Source: Solobacterium sp. | GTDB taxonomy: Bacteria; Bacillota_I; Bacilli_A; Erysipelotrichales; Erysipelotrichaceae | Assembly: GCA_017404505.1 (NCBI GenBank) | Contig: JAFRCE010000027.1 | Location: 1 to 62,804, forward strand | Reading direction: 5' to 3' | DNA: 62,804 bases | In this document: positions 53,501 through 60,728 of the stretch, piece by piece | Layout of the letters: every line of letters begins with the position of its first letter | Numbering within the stretch: the stretch's first letter is position 1 | Made by a program: the position numbers and the translations under genes | Notes under the pieces: model-generated | Databases searched by the model: none | What the model was told of the DNA's origin: nothing | What the model saw: only the letters and a program-made list of their open reading frames with translations

Positions 53501-54659
53501 GCGCGTCAATCAGGATGGCACCGCACAGTGTGCCGTTCTGATAAAAGAGTTTTTCATATGGTTCAGCAGGATTTGCCGGATTGACCTGATAGTGAATACG
53601 GTTATCCGGCTCGAATACCGTCTTTTTTCCTTCTTTGGAAACATCGCCGAAGGAATACACAAACACATTGCGGCCGGAGAAGATCAGTTCGCCGCCATTG
53701 TACAGTGGGGCATTCCTGACTTCTTCTGAATCGGTGCCATAGACAGCACTGAGACCGGCGGTGATACCGCTCTGTCCGGCAAAACTCCAGAGACCGGGAT
53801 TCGGATTCCACTGGATGCAGTCGCCGGCTGCCAGTACATCCGGAAGACTCGTTTCCATGCCCTGATTGACAGATACTCCGCGTTCACATACAGCACCGGC
53901 TTCCTGCAGCAGCATCACATCCGCCCGGATGCCGCAGGAAAGGATCACAAGATCTGCCGCAAATGAACTGCTTTCGCCGCTGATCTTTGCTGTGACAGTC
54001 TTGACACGGCCATCGTCACCGGCTTCGATCACAATATTCGAAACACTGGTAAAACTGTGGATGCCCTGGGCTTCCAGACGGTCTTTGAACACACCGGCAC
54101 TTTCGTCATCCATAAAGCGGCCGAGCAGTTTCGGCGCCAGTTCCAGTACCGTGACATGAATGCCGGCTGATTTCAGTTCCTCGGCTAGTTCCACACCGAT
54201 CACACCGCCGCCGACCACGATCGCATGTTCGGCAAAAGCCATATCACGGTGAATTTTTTTCATATCGGCAATACTGCGCACGGTATGCACACCATTCAGA
54301 TCCGCACCGGGAATCGGCGGAACCGCTGCCGAAGCACCCAGGGCGCAGATCAGTTTATCATAAGAAATCCGGCTGCCGTCCCGGCAGGTCACATAATGCT
54401 CATCGGCATGGATGGCAGTAACAGCGCAACCTGTCTTCAGCTGGATTCGTTTTCTTTCATACCATTCTGCCGGATGCAGAGCGATGTTTCCGGCATTCAG
54501 ATACTTGATGTCCGTCTTGCTGAGAAGGGGACGCAGATAAGGTCTTTCTTCACCCGCTTCAAGAATGCAGATTTCCGCGTCGGCAGAATTTGCCCGGATC
54601 GTTTCCGCGGCACTTACACCGGCAATGCCGCCGCCGATAATTACATATTTCATTCCCAT
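50589..54659 (-). CDS. Three-part fusion: FAD/NAD(P)H reductase - TorD-like chaperone - DMSO-reductase-family molybdoenzyme
   Basis: The 1356-residue chain has three parts. Residues 1-400 are an FAD/NAD(P) reductase (VIIGGGIAGVSAAE, VVGGGVIGVELAEEL). Residues about 410-600 match TorD/DmsD maturation chaperones (EYDFLFRGC, NQTTLEVIKRYYADGYRP, DYIGEQYRYLYYL). Residues about 620-1356 are a DmsA-like catalytic subunit with RACVRGRGYRKTFLSPDRL and a likely Ser molybdenum ligand in YGSYSSACASY. The FS0 motif reads SGGGNNCGGKC, lacking the first Cys of DmsA's C-x3-C-x3-C. There is no Tat signal, so it is cytosolic, and NAD(P)H could feed it directly. It overlaps the DmsB-like gene. Confidence 0.88.
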   Translation of the reverse strand: MGMKYVIIGGGIAGVSAAETIRANSADAEICILEAGEERPYLRPLLSKTDIKYLNAGNIALHPAEWYERKRIQLKTGCAVTAIHADEHYVTCRDGSRISYDKLICALGASAAVPPIPGADLNGVHTVRSIADMKKIHRDMAFAEHAIVVGGGVIGVELAEELKSAGIHVTVLELAPKLLGRFMDDESAGVFKDRLEAQGIHSFTSVSNIVIEAGDDGRVKTVTAKISGESSSFAADLVILSCGIRADVMLLQEAGAVCERGVSVNQGMETSLPDVLAAGDCIQWNPNPGLWSFAGQSGITAGLSAVYGTDSEEVRNAPLYNGGELIFSGRNVFVYSFGDVSKEGKKTVFEPDNRIHYQVNPANPAEPYEKLFYQNGTLCGAILIDAPQHLAEIRNTLWGQIGMTPGASQRQLPRSVWLLAADFFADREKAMRLLKLLPEWSEHTEEEWTLEYDFLFRGCDADFKPSLWASVCFDERVLCNQTTLEVIKRYYADGYRPVRMEGNPPDYIGEQYRYLYYLTCAGSLKHSDEFVDDYTLENQKLLLKELKKRGTFDAFIAVCDHLLHVLGGRCDTSLASFARALGIENRTAQLWDILKPSAEEFIDVTEDGPSPAIALEEPRVVLSGGGNNCGGKCVIRPTVQEGCILKIESDLSSNDPQIRACVRGRGYRKTFLSPDRLRYPMKRIGERGSGKFRRITWQQAADEISREWIRIRDTYGPGSRYVNYATGITGVMRPSTLAKRLLAADGGYLGSYGSYSSACASYIAPYIFGDVFFGNSPADILNTNLVIFWGDNSTETIFGSERNYYLSKLKEKNIRIIAIDPRLSQTAITYADEWIPIRPTSDAALADAMAYTIFREGLQDQEYMDRYCIGFDEEHMPEGVGPNESYRSYLFGLQDGIERTPEWAEPLTGIPAEKIRSLAREFAAAKPACIISGYGIQRTGNGEQAVKGIATLAAMTGNIGIPGGNAGGCGMTREHAGPPNAMPPVDNPYKGSISIFLWTKAIEHGAEMTARDDRVHGMDKLDANVRMILNLAGNTLINQHSNIADTIRILKNDSKCQLIVCSDIFMTPSARYGDYVLPGTSVFETDNINAPWRGSNYLLRNNKVIEPLFGAVFEWEWLKDIARNLGLYETFTGGHPEADYWLRATYNALRKKEKELPDYDTFSALGGWQYKQPKIYIAFEEQIADPEHHPFKTPSGKIEIFSKTLYDMHLEDVPAVTRYISCPEGPDDPLQKEFPLQLIGWHTRRRTHSMHDNNEWQDEVEKPGLWIHPDDAAARGIADGDEVRIYNRRGTIIIPAVVTRRIMRGVVAMSQGGWYTPDENGTDRRGSINVLTSSAYPTPLAKGNPQHTNLVEVEKA

Positions 54660-55135
54660 GGGTATTCTGCCTTTCTTTCCCGATTTTCACCAAGTGTTTC
54701 ATAGTCAATAAACTGCAGACAGTGAGTCAGACAGGCATCGACGCATGCCGGGTTCTTTCCCATAGCCCGCAAGTCGGCACAGCCGTCACATTTGGCACTG
54801 CGGCCGTCCCGGAAGCTGAGTTTTGGCGATGCCTGGGGACAGACCCGGGTACAGATTCCGCAGCCAATGCATTTTTCTTTCCGATGGCCGACGGTTCCGT
54901 CACTTTTCCGGTACATGGCACCGGTCGGACAGTGCTTTATGCATTCCGCCTCGTCGCAGTGAATACAGGCACCGGAGAAATGAAAAAACTCAAGCGGTTC
55001 TTCACCGGTGTTCACTGTAACAGTGCGGCGGAAAAACAGTCCCATTTCCAGATTGTTTTTGTCCTTGCATGCCATCTGGCAGACATTGCAGCCGATGCAT
55101 TTCTTCTGGTCGTAGATAAATCCGAAACGCTTCAT
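54650..55135 (-). CDS. DmsB-like protein with four 4Fe-4S motifs
   Basis: The 161-residue electron-transfer protein has four Cys groups: CIGCNVCQMAC (from Cys13), CIHCDEAECIKHC, CIGCGICTRVC and CDGCADLRAMGKNPACVDAC. This is the layout of DmsB/NrfC-type subunits that feed molybdoenzymes. Its stop overlaps the start of the fusion gene, so the two are probably made in equal amounts as a complex. AAGGAG lies seven bases before the ATG at 55135. The membrane subunit (DmsC) is absent. Confidence 0.9.
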   Translation of the reverse strand: MKRFGFIYDQKKCIGCNVCQMACKDKNNLEMGLFFRRTVTVNTGEEPLEFFHFSGACIHCDEAECIKHCPTGAMYRKSDGTVGHRKEKCIGCGICTRVCPQASPKLSFRDGRSAKCDGCADLRAMGKNPACVDACLTHCLQFIDYETLGENRERKAEYPWE

Positions 55136-55375
55136 AAGGAACTCCTTTTTTGCTGGATTGATCATCAGCGGTTATTGTTTGCTTGCATGAATTCTATGCA
55201 CAGGCTGAGATCATGATCCGCCCGAACATTCTTATATTAAGTATATCTGTTTTATCAGTACTGTTCGTATGATGTGACCTGTTTTCTTTGCGGTCTTTTC
55301 AGCAGTCAGTAAATATTCGAAGAACTCTCTCAGGTTCATTTCGCAAAAGGGGAGAATCAGGAAATCTGTCCCGGA

Positions 55376-55864
55376 TCAATCCGGAATCTCCGTCTCTTCA
55401 CCGGTATAAAGATGCCTAAGATGAAAACCAGCGAAAGGATCTTTCAGGTCTGAGTACGCGATGCTTACGCCGTAGGCTTCTGATACGTCCAGTGCCTTGT
55501 CACCGATGCCATAGACATAATGATAATGAGGATGTGCATCCGCAATGAGCCTGGGCTTTCTGTCTGTGACCCACGGCTCGTCCTGCATATAATACGCTCT
55601 TTCCTCTATACGTTTGATCGTGCTTCCGGCAGGCATTTCCTTTACGGTTCTCTTTTTTCCTTTTCCTTTGATCATACGGTCGGTCCAGATATCGTCCTTA
55701 AGTGTCCCGATATACATTTCCCTGACCGACTGATCCTTCAATACCGCAAACCAGTACGTATCCGCTTTTCCGCCGATGATCCAGTCGACTTCATCGCGGA
55801 AAGCCTGACAGAATTCAAAACCTTTCTCTTTTTCCACAAGTTCCTGAAAGCGATATTCTTTCAT
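55376..55864 (-). CDS. Unknown soluble protein
   Basis: I do not recognise this 162-residue protein. It starts MKEYRFQELVEKEKGFEFCQ, has a basic middle (DRMIKGKGKKRTVKEM) and a His-rich stretch (DAHPHYHYVYGIGDKALDV), and ends YTGEETEIPD. The His cluster could bind metal, but this is a guess. No membrane segment or signal is seen. GGAAACCGGAA lies before the ATG. It stands at the border between the molybdenum island and the accessory region. Confidence 0.6.
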   Translation of the reverse strand: MKEYRFQELVEKEKGFEFCQAFRDEVDWIIGGKADTYWFAVLKDQSVREMYIGTLKDDIWTDRMIKGKGKKRTVKEMPAGSTIKRIEERAYYMQDEPWVTDRKPRLIADAHPHYHYVYGIGDKALDVSEAYGVSIAYSDLKDPFAGFHLRHLYTGEETEIPD

Positions 55865-55907
55865 TTCCGGTTTCCTTTCGTTAGTGTGTCAATACGATGT
55901 CAGATTC

Positions 55908-56963
55908 TCATTGCTGTGCAATATCACTCAGAAAAGTTTTGACTTCTCTGAGATACGCATCAGGAGTTTCCAGATGGGTCACATGTCTTGCCTGAATATG
56001 GACAAGTCTGCCGTCCGGCAATCTGCTCAAGGCAAATTCCGCGTTTTCCTGTGACATCGCGCCGTTCAGTGTTCCGTCCGGAAGAAAGGAAGTGTCGGCC
56101 TGGATCAGGAGGACAGGGCAGGTGATTTGCTGCAGCGCTTCCGCATGACTGAAGCCGGCATTCCATGTGCCGTCATAAAACGCCTTGCCGAAGTGCGGAT
56201 CATACAGATCCATTCCCCTGACCATTTCCCTGATCAGCGGAGATACAAAAGGTATCTCGACGGTTTTCTGCCAGTGAAGCATCCTCGACAGGAATATCAG
56301 AACACGGATCAGAACCCGTGCTCCGGGGAACGCGTTGTTTTTGAAAAACGCTGCGGAGTTTTTGATCCAGAATATGAGATAGTCTCCTTCATTGTCTTCC
56401 CGGACTGCCTTGTCACTGATGGCAAAGGTGCGGTATGCAATGGTTTTCCTGATGGAAGGGTATTCCGAGGAAAACAGAGGCGGGTCTTCCAGGATGGCAG
56501 CTTCAATCAGATCAGGCCAGTTGGCGGACAGCCAGACAGCCAGAAGTCCTCCGGATGAGTTTCCGCTGACAATGACAGGTCTGCCAATGACTTCTTCAAT
56601 AAACTGTGCCAGGGAAGTGCCGATCTGTTTTGCACTCATCTCATAATCATCCGGGCATCCGGTCATTCCGTGTCCGGGATAATCAACCGCGAATACATGA
56701 TACTTTTCTGACAGAGGAATCATGACACGATGATAGGAAAGCCAGTCCAGAAGCTGCGCATGCAGAAGGAGAAGGGGCGGTTTATCAGATCCTGCTGACT
56801 CAGCATAATGAAAACGGACATCACCAACGGTTATATCCTTTTCCGTAAAACCCGCTTTCTTCAGTGTCTGATGGCAGGGATCCCGGTACAGTGCAGAGTA
56901 AAGGATGACCAGCGGCATCAGTCTGAGAAAGATGAGGGCCAGATGAATGAGAATTCTGACCAT
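55908..56963 (-). CDS. Alpha/beta hydrolase with N-terminal membrane segment
   Basis: The 351-residue protein has a hydrophobic N-terminal segment (LIHLALIFLRLMPLVILYSAL) that may anchor it. The rest is an alpha/beta hydrolase with PLLLLHAQLLDWLSYHRVM (oxyanion region), the nucleophile elbow IVSGNSSGGLLAVW and DPPLFSSEY, then a late Asp (LIQADTSFLPDG) and His (IQARHVTHLETPD). An esterase or lipase role is likely, substrate unknown. AGGAG precedes the ATG. Confidence 0.85.
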   Translation of the reverse strand: MVRILIHLALIFLRLMPLVILYSALYRDPCHQTLKKAGFTEKDITVGDVRFHYAESAGSDKPPLLLLHAQLLDWLSYHRVMIPLSEKYHVFAVDYPGHGMTGCPDDYEMSAKQIGTSLAQFIEEVIGRPVIVSGNSSGGLLAVWLSANWPDLIEAAILEDPPLFSSEYPSIRKTIAYRTFAISDKAVREDNEGDYLIFWIKNSAAFFKNNAFPGARVLIRVLIFLSRMLHWQKTVEIPFVSPLIREMVRGMDLYDPHFGKAFYDGTWNAGFSHAEALQQITCPVLLIQADTSFLPDGTLNGAMSQENAEFALSRLPDGRLVHIQARHVTHLETPDAYLREVKTFLSDIAQQ

Positions 56964-57023
56964 TTTCTCTCCTGTTCAAGGTATAAAGCATAATTTTTGG
57001 AGGCGTGTTCGCTTCCGGCAGAT

Positions 57024-57254
57024 TCAGGCGGGATCTGCGTAACCGCATACCTCACACACGGAGTGTTTTTTCATCGGCCGTCTGCACATCGGGCAGGTGA
57101 TGATTCCGTGCGTGTTCTCGATATGGTTTTTCAGTTCTTCTTCGGTCGCAAAAGTGTCTTCGCAATGGCTGCAGTAATAGACGTGTCTCTGCGCAGTTCC
57201 ACCTGCGATCTGTTCCGTCTGTTCTTTTGAGAGTTTTTTCTCCTTTTCTTCCAT
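57024..57254 (-). CDS. Double-glycine leader peptide with C2H2 zinc-finger-like and zinc-ribbon cores
   Basis: This 76-residue protein starts MEEKEKKLSKEQTEQIAGG. Counted back from the Gly18-Gly19 pair, Leu at -12, Ser at -11 and Ile at -4 match the consensus leader of bacteriocin and lanthipeptide precursors cut by C39 peptidases. The rest holds C28-x2-C31-x12-H44-x4-H49 (a classic C2H2 finger) and C54-x2-C57-x9-C67-x2-C70 (a zinc ribbon). A leader joined to a zinc finger is unexpected. CAGGAGGATGAA before the ATG is a strong ribosome site, so it is a real gene. It may be an exported peptide or a LanM substrate; neither is proven. Confidence 0.75.
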   Translation of the reverse strand: MEEKEKKLSKEQTEQIAGGTAQRHVYYCSHCEDTFATEEELKNHIENTHGIITCPMCRRPMKKHSVCEVCGYADPA

Positions 57255-57397
57255 TTCATCCTCCTGACTTATGAATAAGACTTTATTGATTCAGCAGGCT
57301 CTTTACGGATCCAAGGTCCTCCATGCGTATGCCGGACGCATCGATCCTGTCTTTTTCATTTTGCATTTCTGATTTTGCCGCAAGTCGGCCGTTATTT

Positions 57398-57613
57398 TTA
57401 CAGTAAATAGTTATGAAGCATCCGTCCCGTATAGCTGTCGTGGCTGATCAGAAAACGATTGACTGCGAAATATCTGATGATTGTCTTTGTGTCCAGAAAC
57501 TGTTCTGGGGGATATATCTGGCTGCAAGTATCAGCAGACATACTGACAGTACCAATATAATTATCATCATCTGTTTCCTTTATCCTCTCTGTTCTCTCAA
57601 TCAGCATCAACAA
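57398..57613 (-). pseudogene. Remnant of a CotH-family (spore-coat kinase-like) protein
   Basis: The 71-codon frame ends TIIRYFAVNRFLISHDSYTGRMLHNYLL. CotH family members carry a motif close to RYFVVHNFV-x4-DSYTG-x-M-x-HNYYLY. The following frame has YCKNNGRL instead of the expected Y-L-Y-x-x-G-x-L, so a frameshift comes directly after HNY. The conserved S-M-I-P-W-D-Y-N segment that normally follows is missing. Only this piece of a roughly 500-residue protein remains. The 57255-57626 gap therefore holds a decayed gene rather than nothing. The downstream part 57275-57397 is noncoding debris. Confidence 0.6.
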
Positions 57614-57626
57614 GCAGGATCCCAGG

Positions 57627-58124
57627 TCAGAAAAAAGTTTCGAAGATCAGCAGAGCATTCTCCGCAGGTGATTTCGATCCGGTATCGACAGTTAGATCAT
57701 ATCCGTTCTTTGGAAACAGATATTCTTCCGAGGCTTCCGCAGATCCGGGATGCCGGTTCCCGCGGGCAAGTTCTCTTTCCCTTAACAGACGCAAAGGGCA
57801 GCTGATGCGCACCAGCCGTATCTGGCTGGATGTCAGATGATTCTTCAGATGCTCAAAAATACGTTCACTGGTAATCACATGATCGACGATCACACCGGTA
57901 CCTGCGTTTGTTATTTCCTGAACCTTCGAACAAAGATCATCCGATATTTCGAAAACATCATCTTCATAGATCGGTTCTTCCGGTGACATTTTCAGAAAAT
58001 CATCGATCGAAACAATTTCATATCGTTCCGAACACTTATCTGAAATAAGAGTCTGCAATGCTCTGGCCAATGTGGACTTTCCGCTGCTGGAAGGTCCATT
58101 CAGCAAAATGATCTGCTGCGTCAT
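57627..58124 (-). CDS. P-loop kinase of the chloramphenicol phosphotransferase-like family
   Basis: The 165-residue protein begins TQQIILLNGPSSSGKSTLARAL, a Walker A motif in the CPT-like group, followed by EIVSIDDFLKM and a VRISCPLRLLRERELARG lid region. Family members phosphorylate antibiotics or small molecules with ATP; this length (165) matches. Resistance to chloramphenicol cannot be claimed without tests. GTGAGACGAT precedes the ATG. Confidence 0.82.
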   Translation of the reverse strand: MTQQIILLNGPSSSGKSTLARALQTLISDKCSERYEIVSIDDFLKMSPEEPIYEDDVFEISDDLCSKVQEITNAGTGVIVDHVITSERIFEHLKNHLTSSQIRLVRISCPLRLLRERELARGNRHPGSAEASEEYLFPKNGYDLTVDTGSKSPAENALLIFETFF

Positions 58125-58252
58125 ATCGTCTCACTTTCCAAACAATCCGGTTTTCCGGGTTTTTCATGATCTTTTGCGTTTATCATTCCTCTTTTTCTCT
58201 CGATTTTCAGTTCGTAGCAGCATGCGTAACGGAACGAAAATCCGCAGTTCTG

Positions 58253-58576
58253 TCAATGATTGTACTTCATGATGGCGGATACCAGCAGTGCTATGCCAAG
58301 TACAAGTCCGGCTGCCATTGGCCCAAAGGTGAAAACGGTCCGGGCAAATGCCGTGCATATGCCGGAAAGGAGAAACCCGGTTCCCATGATCAGGATTCCG
58401 GCTCCACAGAGTGCGCAGTATGCCTGTCTGTTTTCTTCACTGACTTTGTCGGAATGATAGTTGATGATCAGATCCATTCTCTGCCTTTTCCAGATCTGCC
58501 AGCCAAGCCAGATGAAAATCAGACCTAAAAACACAAATAAGACACCAATCATAACAAACCAGATGAAATCACTCAT
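58253..58576 (-). CDS. DUF3784 membrane protein
   Basis: This 107-residue protein has three membrane segments (FIWFVMIGVLFVFLGLIFIW, YCALCGAGILIMGTGFLLSG and MAAGLVLGIALLVSAIM) and the DUF3784 motif IINYHSDKVSEENRQAYC between the first two. The family is unknown and found in many Bacillota. GAGGGTAAT precedes the ATG. Confidence 0.8.
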   Translation of the reverse strand: MSDFIWFVMIGVLFVFLGLIFIWLGWQIWKRQRMDLIINYHSDKVSEENRQAYCALCGAGILIMGTGFLLSGICTAFARTVFTFGPMAAGLVLGIALLVSAIMKYNH

Positions 58577-58607
58577 ATTACCCTCATTCCCGGATCGATC
58601 CTGTACG

Positions 58608-59024
58608 CTATGCTTTGCCTGCTTTCTTCAATGCGTCATATGTCTCCGAAAGCCATTCGTTGTAGTGATCATAAGGGCTCTCGGTCCACCAGTCCAGCAG
58701 TTTGTTTAACAGCTCGATATCTTCTTCGATGCTGGTGCACCTGTACTGTTCCGGATCACGGTTGACAGTCACGACATGATTGCTGTCGTCTTTAAAGTCG
58801 ATCCGGTAAATACAGTGGCCGGTCCAGCTGCGGTGCGCAAAGAGGGTGGATCCCTCCATATACCAGAACCATTTATCTTCCATGACCTGCGGTACATTGC
58901 CGCGGCGCAGCGCGTTCATTTCCTCAATGCTGAAAACCCTGTTCAGAATGAAAGTCTCATGCCGCTGCGGCATGGGCTCTGTTTTCCAGTCGTTACGCTG
59001 TGCTATGTTTTTTTTGTTCGTCAT
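58608..59024 (-). CDS. Conserved hypothetical protein
   Basis: The 138-residue soluble protein contains HETFILNRVFSIEEMNALRR, WFWYMEGSTLFAHRSWTGHC and IYRIDFKDDSNHVVTVNRD. This pattern is present in many uncharacterised Bacillota proteins, alone or fused to enzymes. I cannot name its activity. The ATG at 59024 has GGAG eight bases before it; the longer frame overlaps the membrane gene upstream, so it is not used. Confidence 0.7.
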   Translation of the reverse strand: MTNKKNIAQRNDWKTEPMPQRHETFILNRVFSIEEMNALRRGNVPQVMEDKWFWYMEGSTLFAHRSWTGHCIYRIDFKDDSNHVVTVNRDPEQYRCTSIEEDIELLNKLLDWWTESPYDHYNEWLSETYDALKKAGKA

Positions 59025-59056
59025 ATATTTCTCCGGTTCGAACTGATCAGTTAATC

Positions 59057-59482
59057 CTATTTTCTCATAGTCAGCAGCTTTATTCCCAAAACAAATACGC
59101 CGGCACCAAGAATAATAAAGAATCCCCATACGGCATTCCAATATGGCGAAGCTGTATCGAACATGGACATTAGCAGTCTATGCCAGAAGGGCAATCCGGT
59201 TGCTATGGCAAACAGATCAAACAGAAGATATGCCCCGCCTAAAAAGTAAATCCATCGCCAGACATAATTGCTTTTCCGCTCCCTGAAGAAGGTGATTATT
59301 CCCAGAATGCAAAGACCCGCAAGGATGCCCATGATAAGAAAATAGGGGATTCCTTTATGTTCCAGGATTCCCAGCCAGAAAGACGCATAGGAATTCCGGT
59401 CCAGAAAAGCCCATATTCTGTGCATATGAAATAATCCAAAGAATATAAAGAACCAAGGTTCCCATGGATAAATCTTTTTCAA
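59057..59482 (-). CDS. Small membrane protein of unknown function
   Basis: The 141-residue protein has four membrane segments (FFIFFGLFHMHRIWAFL, PYFLIMGILAGLCILGIIT, WIYFLGGAYLLFDLFAIA and AVWGFFIILGAGVFVLGI). The start is a TTG with AAGGAG seven bases before it. No family can be named with confidence. It is transcribed with the hypothetical gene 33 bases downstream. Confidence 0.65.
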   Translation of the reverse strand: MKKIYPWEPWFFIFFGLFHMHRIWAFLDRNSYASFWLGILEHKGIPYFLIMGILAGLCILGIITFFRERKSNYVWRWIYFLGGAYLLFDLFAIATGLPFWHRLLMSMFDTASPYWNAVWGFFIILGAGVFVLGIKLLTMRK

Positions 59483-59650
59483 GCAAAACTCCTTACAGCG
59501 CTATTCTGATGCATGATCATACCACTTCTTCACAATTCTGATTTTATCATTATGATTTCATTTATCCTCTGTATTGCTGAATGAATTATTATTGATTATT
59601 TTAAAAACTATTAAATAATGGAATATATAAACTTTTTGGGGGATTTGTTT

Positions 59651-60085
59651 ATGGTCAGAATCAATTATCTGGTTCACATGATTTCCGGTATTCTGTATGC
59701 TGTTCTGGGTATCTTTCTTCTTCTGCCAGCCATGTTTATTTCCTTTCTGTCATTGATTTTCAATGGCAATCTGATTGGTCTGATCATGATTATCATGTCG
59801 GCATTCATCCTTTATACAGCTTATCTGTGCTTCCGTAACGGCATCAAGGATCCGAAGATATACAATACAGATCCTGTGTTATATAAAAGCAACGAAATGA
59901 AGACATCTATCTTTTCCATTCTTTCCGCACTGATTATTCTGTTACTCCTGCTTGTTTTCAATCAGAGTATTTCAGATGTCATTAAATATGGATTCGGCAT
60001 GTTTCTTGCGGCCGGAGCCGTTCTTCTGATCGGCAACCTGGTTTCACTTGGTCTCACATTGAAAATGCAGAGCGGCCAGTCATAG
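59651..60085 (+). CDS. Small membrane protein of unknown function
   Basis: This 144-residue protein has about four membrane helices (YAVLGIFLLLPAMFISFLSL, LIGLIMIIMSAFILYTAYL and two more), separated by a short cytosolic stretch (KDPKIYNTDPVLYKSNEM). GGGGGAT lies about seven bases before the ATG at 59651. The AT-rich stretch upstream offers a possible TTGATT -35 box. I cannot name a family. Confidence 0.65.
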   Translation: MVRINYLVHMISGILYAVLGIFLLLPAMFISFLSLIFNGNLIGLIMIIMSAFILYTAYLCFRNGIKDPKIYNTDPVLYKSNEMKTSIFSILSALIILLLLLVFNQSISDVIKYGFGMFLAAGAVLLIGNLVSLGLTLKMQSGQS

Positions 60086-60362
60086 TTTTCGTCGGGGATC
60101 CGCTAACATCGTCCGGTATACAGCAGATTCCGTTCACAATGCTGTCTTCGCAAGCTTCATTGTATCAGGACCTTATGTGTCACTTTTTTCATCTGTTGCA
60201 TTCAGATTGTAAATTCAAGATATAAAAATCTCCTTTCACATAGCCTGAATGGCTGCGGAAAAGGAGAATCAGTGTAATTGCATTGCCGTAAGGCCTTTTC
60301 CTGTCAGAACAAACCGCTTCAGGCAATACTCCTGATTATGTGATGGCCATGCATAAAAGACT

Positions 60363-60381
60363 GAATTCAGCTGCTGAATTC
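60363..60381 (-). terminator. Hairpin overlapping the stop of the second GG-leader gene
   Basis: GAATTCAG (60363-60370) pairs with CTGAATTC (60374-60381) around a three-base loop, overlapping the last codons and stop. The minus strand continues into CTTTTA, so it may serve as a weak terminator. Confidence 0.4.
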
Positions 60382-60639
60382 ATGATTGCAGGCTATACAG
60401 CGGACACGTTTGTGTTCACCGGAAAGTTCCAATAATTCAAAAGAAACAGTATTGCCGCATTTGGGACATTTCAGCGAAAGAAACAAGGTTGGATCAAACT
60501 GCTGGGATGGAAGCGTGGAATCCGGTGTTGGCGGAACTTCCGGCTTCGGTTCGGTGGGTTCTCTTTGAACGCCGATTTCATGAATGCCCGTATCATCTCC
60601 GCCGCTGATGTTGTTCAGTACTTCTTTCTTCAGTTCCAT
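60367..60639 (-). CDS. Double-glycine leader peptide with Pro-rich linker and zinc ribbon
   Basis: The 90-residue protein starts MELKKEVLNNISGG. Counted back from Gly13-Gly14, Leu at -12, Glu at -9, Leu at -7 and Ile at -4 match the classic GG-leader of secreted bacteriocins. The core begins DDTGIHEIGV, has a Pro-rich linker (EPKPEVPPTP) and ends with a zinc-ribbon-like domain: C58-x2-C61 and C81-x2-C84. A ribosome site (GCCGGAAAT) is only moderate. It resembles the other GG-leader gene 3 kb away in plan but not in sequence. No peptidase-exporter gene is visible here. Confidence 0.75.
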   Translation of the reverse strand: MELKKEVLNNISGGDDTGIHEIGVQREPTEPKPEVPPTPDSTLPSQQFDPTLFLSLKCPKCGNTVSFELLELSGEHKRVRCIACNHEFSS

Positions 60640-60728
60640 ATTTCCGGCTTTTTCCTTTCTCTGTGCATGGCTGATTTACCAAAGCACAGTCATTCTGATA
60701 ATATGTGCAGCTTAAAACACTGTATTTT

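Noticed and set aside
59531..59650. AT-rich stretch before the membrane gene as a mobile-element end
   Set aside because: It fits a promoter region (TTGATT box) and has no terminal repeats.
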